NCBI GenBank assembly: GCA_021827445.1
Contig: JAKAVW010000034.1
Coordinates: 1 to 15,033 of the forward strand
DNA: 15,033 nt
Origin: Pseudomonadota bacterium
GTDB lineage: Bacteria; Pseudomonadota; Gammaproteobacteria; Acidithiobacillales; Acidithiobacillaceae
Reading direction: 5' to 3'
Part shown: piece after piece, positions 13,503 to 15,033 of the stretch
Layout: the number at the start of each line of letters is the position of its first letter
Position numbering within the stretch: position 1 is the first letter of the stretch
Translations under genes and position numbers: made by a program
The notes under the pieces: model-generated
The model's input: only the letters and a program-made list of their open reading frames with translations
Databases searched by the model: none
What the model was told of the DNA's origin: nothing

Positions 13503-13640
13503 ATGGCACCCCATCATTCTGCATCACAGCTCTGGCCCAAGGCGGCGGGCATTCTGATCTTTGGCGCGCTGGTTGATCTCTGGCTGGGACATCAGGACAA
13601 AAGTTATCAGCCGGCCCGACGTCCTCTATGGAGTCTGTGA
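13503..13640 (+). CDS. 45-residue small membrane protein
   Basis: AAGGAGG (13490-13496) lies 6 bases before the ATG, an excellent ribosome site. The peptide starts MAPHHSASQLWPK, then AAGILIFGALVDLWLG is a single hydrophobic span, then a polar, basic tail. Too short for family assignment. It overlaps the next small frame and is just downstream of the IS remnant, in the same direction as the following genes. Confidence 0.5.
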   Translation: MAPHHSASQLWPKAAGILIFGALVDLWLGHQDKSYQPARRPLWSL

Positions 13641-13726
13641 TACTTCAGCAGACTCAGCAAACGGCCACCCTCCAGCGCACCGCACAAGACCAATCCGCCA
13701 CGGAGCCTTTTATGGTGCGTCCGTGA
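13628..13726 (+). CDS. Possible 32-residue Gln/Thr-rich small ORF
   Basis: The ATG at 13628 lies inside the end of the 45-residue frame (13-base overlap). It encodes MESVILQQTQQTATLQRT and a short tail ending MVRP. Overlap suggests translational coupling, but there is no separate ribosome site and no family resemblance. Low confidence. Confidence 0.25.
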   Translation: MESVILQQTQQTATLQRTAQDQSATEPFMVRP

Positions 13727-13788
13727 TAAACTGCGCTGGACAAAAATGGCTTTAGGGCCGATCACACACGGCAAATCAGGGAGTTACT

Positions 13789-14055
13789 TTGGAACTGGAT
13801 CACAAGGCCCGCGAGGCCATAGAAGACATCATCAATCGCCGGGAGGGCATCAACTCCATACAGGCGCAGATGAAGGAAGACATCAAGGCGATAGCCGAGT
13901 ACCTTGCGGCAAAACCCGCGCAGGTGGCCCGGATCATCAGCCTGGTGGAGCGGGAACGTGCCAAGGGAGATGTACTGGAGGCCGAGCGTGGGGTGATTGA
14001 CGCGGCGGAGTCCATGATCCCCGTAACAGCGTCGGCAGAAGTGCAAGATGCTTAA
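13789..14055 (+). CDS. Small helical protein of unknown function, TTG start
   Basis: 88 residues starting at TTG 13789, supported by AGGGAG (13778-13783) 5 bases before it. The sequence MELDHKAREAIEDIINRREG, then INSIQAQMKEDIKAIAEYLA and VARIISLVERERAKGDVLEA, is strongly helical, with charged heptads that suggest a coiled coil. Length and composition recall small phage or nucleoid DNA-binding proteins (GapR- or DsbA-like), but no specific match can be claimed. It may be co-transcribed with the two tiny frames upstream. Its TAA overlaps the stop of the LysR gene coming from the other strand. Confidence 0.6.
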   Translation: MELDHKAREAIEDIINRREGINSIQAQMKEDIKAIAEYLAAKPAQVARIISLVERERAKGDVLEAERGVIDAAESMIPVTASAEVQDA

Positions 14056-14975
14056 CGCGGCGATGCGGCTACGGTGTCTGAAGCATGCACTGCGTCCGCA
14101 TCCAGAAATTGCAGAAATGCCCGGATGGTATGGGACTGATAGATAGGCTGCGGTCTGGCCATATACAGCGTCCATTGAATGCCGTGCGGTGACGGCAAGC
14201 GGCGTACATTGACATGCCAGTCTTTTCGACGGCGCAAGGCTGCGGCAGTCACAAAACCGATGCCCAGCCCTGCGTCTACGGCGGCACCCACCGCCTCGAC
14301 ACCGGTCACTTCGATGGATTGTTTGGGCGTTAAGTGTGCGTCATGGAATACCCGCTCCACAGAGCGGCGAATGCCCGAGGCGCGTTCCCTCCAGATCATG
14401 GGGTAGGACATGAGGCTTTCCAGGGTGAGGTCGTCTTGCACCAGCAGCGGGTGGCCCTCCGGGAAAATCGTCATGATTTCATCGTGTAACCATGGTGTTA
14501 CCGTATAGTAGGAAGGCAGCTCTTCCAGATCCAGCCCGCCTTCCAGAAAGAATAAATCCCAGTCGGACAACGAGATATCCGACCAGTCGATGATGCCGCC
14601 GCGCAGTTGGAGTTCCACATCGGGAAACTGGCGCTGAAAGGCCACCAGACGTTGCGGCAGAAAATAATTGGCCACCGTATTGGTCGCGGCGATGCGCAGC
14701 ACGCCGTTTTGCAGGCGCTGCCGGCGCAACACGATGTCGTCAAATTCGTCGACCACATCGCGCATCCGCTGTGCGGTGGAGAGCAGCGCCTTCCCGGCCG
14801 GCGTCAGGCGAATACCCCGGCCGCTGCGCATGGTGAGTGGTTCTCCCACTTGCTGGGTGAGTTTCTGCAAACGCTCCGTCACCGCCGGCTGACTGCGGTG
14901 CAGCACCCTGGCCGCCGCACTGATGCCCCCGGACCGTGCCACGGTTAGAAAAGTCAGCAAAAGCTCGGTATCCAT
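14052..14975 (-). CDS. LysR-family transcriptional regulator
   Basis: 307 residues, the normal LysR length. The N-terminal winged helix-turn-helix occupies residues 1-60: LLLTFLTVARSGGISAAARV, RSQPAVTERLQKLTQQVGE, then RGIRLTPAGKALL. After a linker helix, the two-lobed effector domain begins at GVLRIAATNTVANYFLPQRL and continues with FPDVELQLRGG and SIEVTGVEAVGAAVDAGLGI. The effector is not readable; the protein does not look like the CbbR or CysB type. It reads away from an AT-rich region at the window edge, so its target gene is probably the divergent one just outside. The stop overlaps the convergent 88-residue gene. Confidence 0.93.
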   Translation of the reverse strand: MDTELLLTFLTVARSGGISAAARVLHRSQPAVTERLQKLTQQVGEPLTMRSGRGIRLTPAGKALLSTAQRMRDVVDEFDDIVLRRQRLQNGVLRIAATNTVANYFLPQRLVAFQRQFPDVELQLRGGIIDWSDISLSDWDLFFLEGGLDLEELPSYYTVTPWLHDEIMTIFPEGHPLLVQDDLTLESLMSYPMIWRERASGIRRSVERVFHDAHLTPKQSIEVTGVEAVGAAVDAGLGIGFVTAAALRRRKDWHVNVRRLPSPHGIQWTLYMARPQPIYQSHTIRAFLQFLDADAVHASDTVAASPR

Positions 14976-15033
14976 ATATCGCCATCACCTATATGTTAGT
15001 TATAAATTTCCAATTTGACCTATATATTCACGG
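14976..15033. promoter_or_regulatory. AT-rich LysR promoter/operator region (partial)
   Basis: The octamer ACCTATAT occurs at 14987-14994 and 15018-15025, 31 bases apart (three helical turns), and an AAATT-TCC-AATTT inverted repeat lies at 15004-15016. AT-rich, dyad-containing DNA between a LysR gene and a presumed divergent target is the usual binding site of these regulators. The region runs out of the window. Confidence 0.45.

Overview
The window looks like a chromosomal segment of an Acidithiobacillus-like sulfur-oxidising proteobacterium. This is inferred from a proteobacterial GroEL tail ending in a GGM repeat, a fused ATP sulfurylase/APS kinase, and high-GC housekeeping genes mixed with many mobile-element scars. 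No rRNA, tRNA or CRISPR was seen.

Layout. 1-414: 3' end of groL and its terminator. 415-5211: an accessory stretch best read as integron-type gene cassettes without a visible integrase. It holds a yefM-yoeB toxin-antitoxin cassette, a group II intron (about 1194-2833, minus strand) inserted just after yoeB in what looks like a split attC site, a merR/NAD-dependent epimerase pair, a well-formed attC at 4410-4467, and an AT-rich quinone-reductase pseudogene. 5515-9470: a probable operon on the plus strand: phosphoribosyltransferase, bifunctional sat/APS kinase, and rqcH (ribosome rescue), closed by a terminator. 9481-9696: a small Pro/Gly-rich lipoprotein. 10134-10819: a Phd-type antitoxin and PIN-domain toxin with a strong palindromic operator. 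10945-13436: remnants and small genes: a broken HepT, an EexN-like small membrane protein, a small periplasmic protein, an FmdB zinc ribbon, a hypothetical gene, and a 5'-truncated, frameshifted IS1595-type transposase. 13503-14055: a cluster of very small genes. 14052-15033: a LysR regulator reading leftwards from an AT-rich promoter region.

How it fits together. The core operon links sulfate activation (ATP to APS to PAPS) with a PRPP-dependent enzyme and a translation quality-control factor. The accessory parts carry two intact toxin-antitoxin pairs and a third broken one, as expected for cassettes and islands that persist by post-segregational stabilisation. Three frameshifts (two in the intron-encoded reverse transcriptase, one in the transposase) fall in short A/T homopolymers, so they may be real decay or sequencing error.
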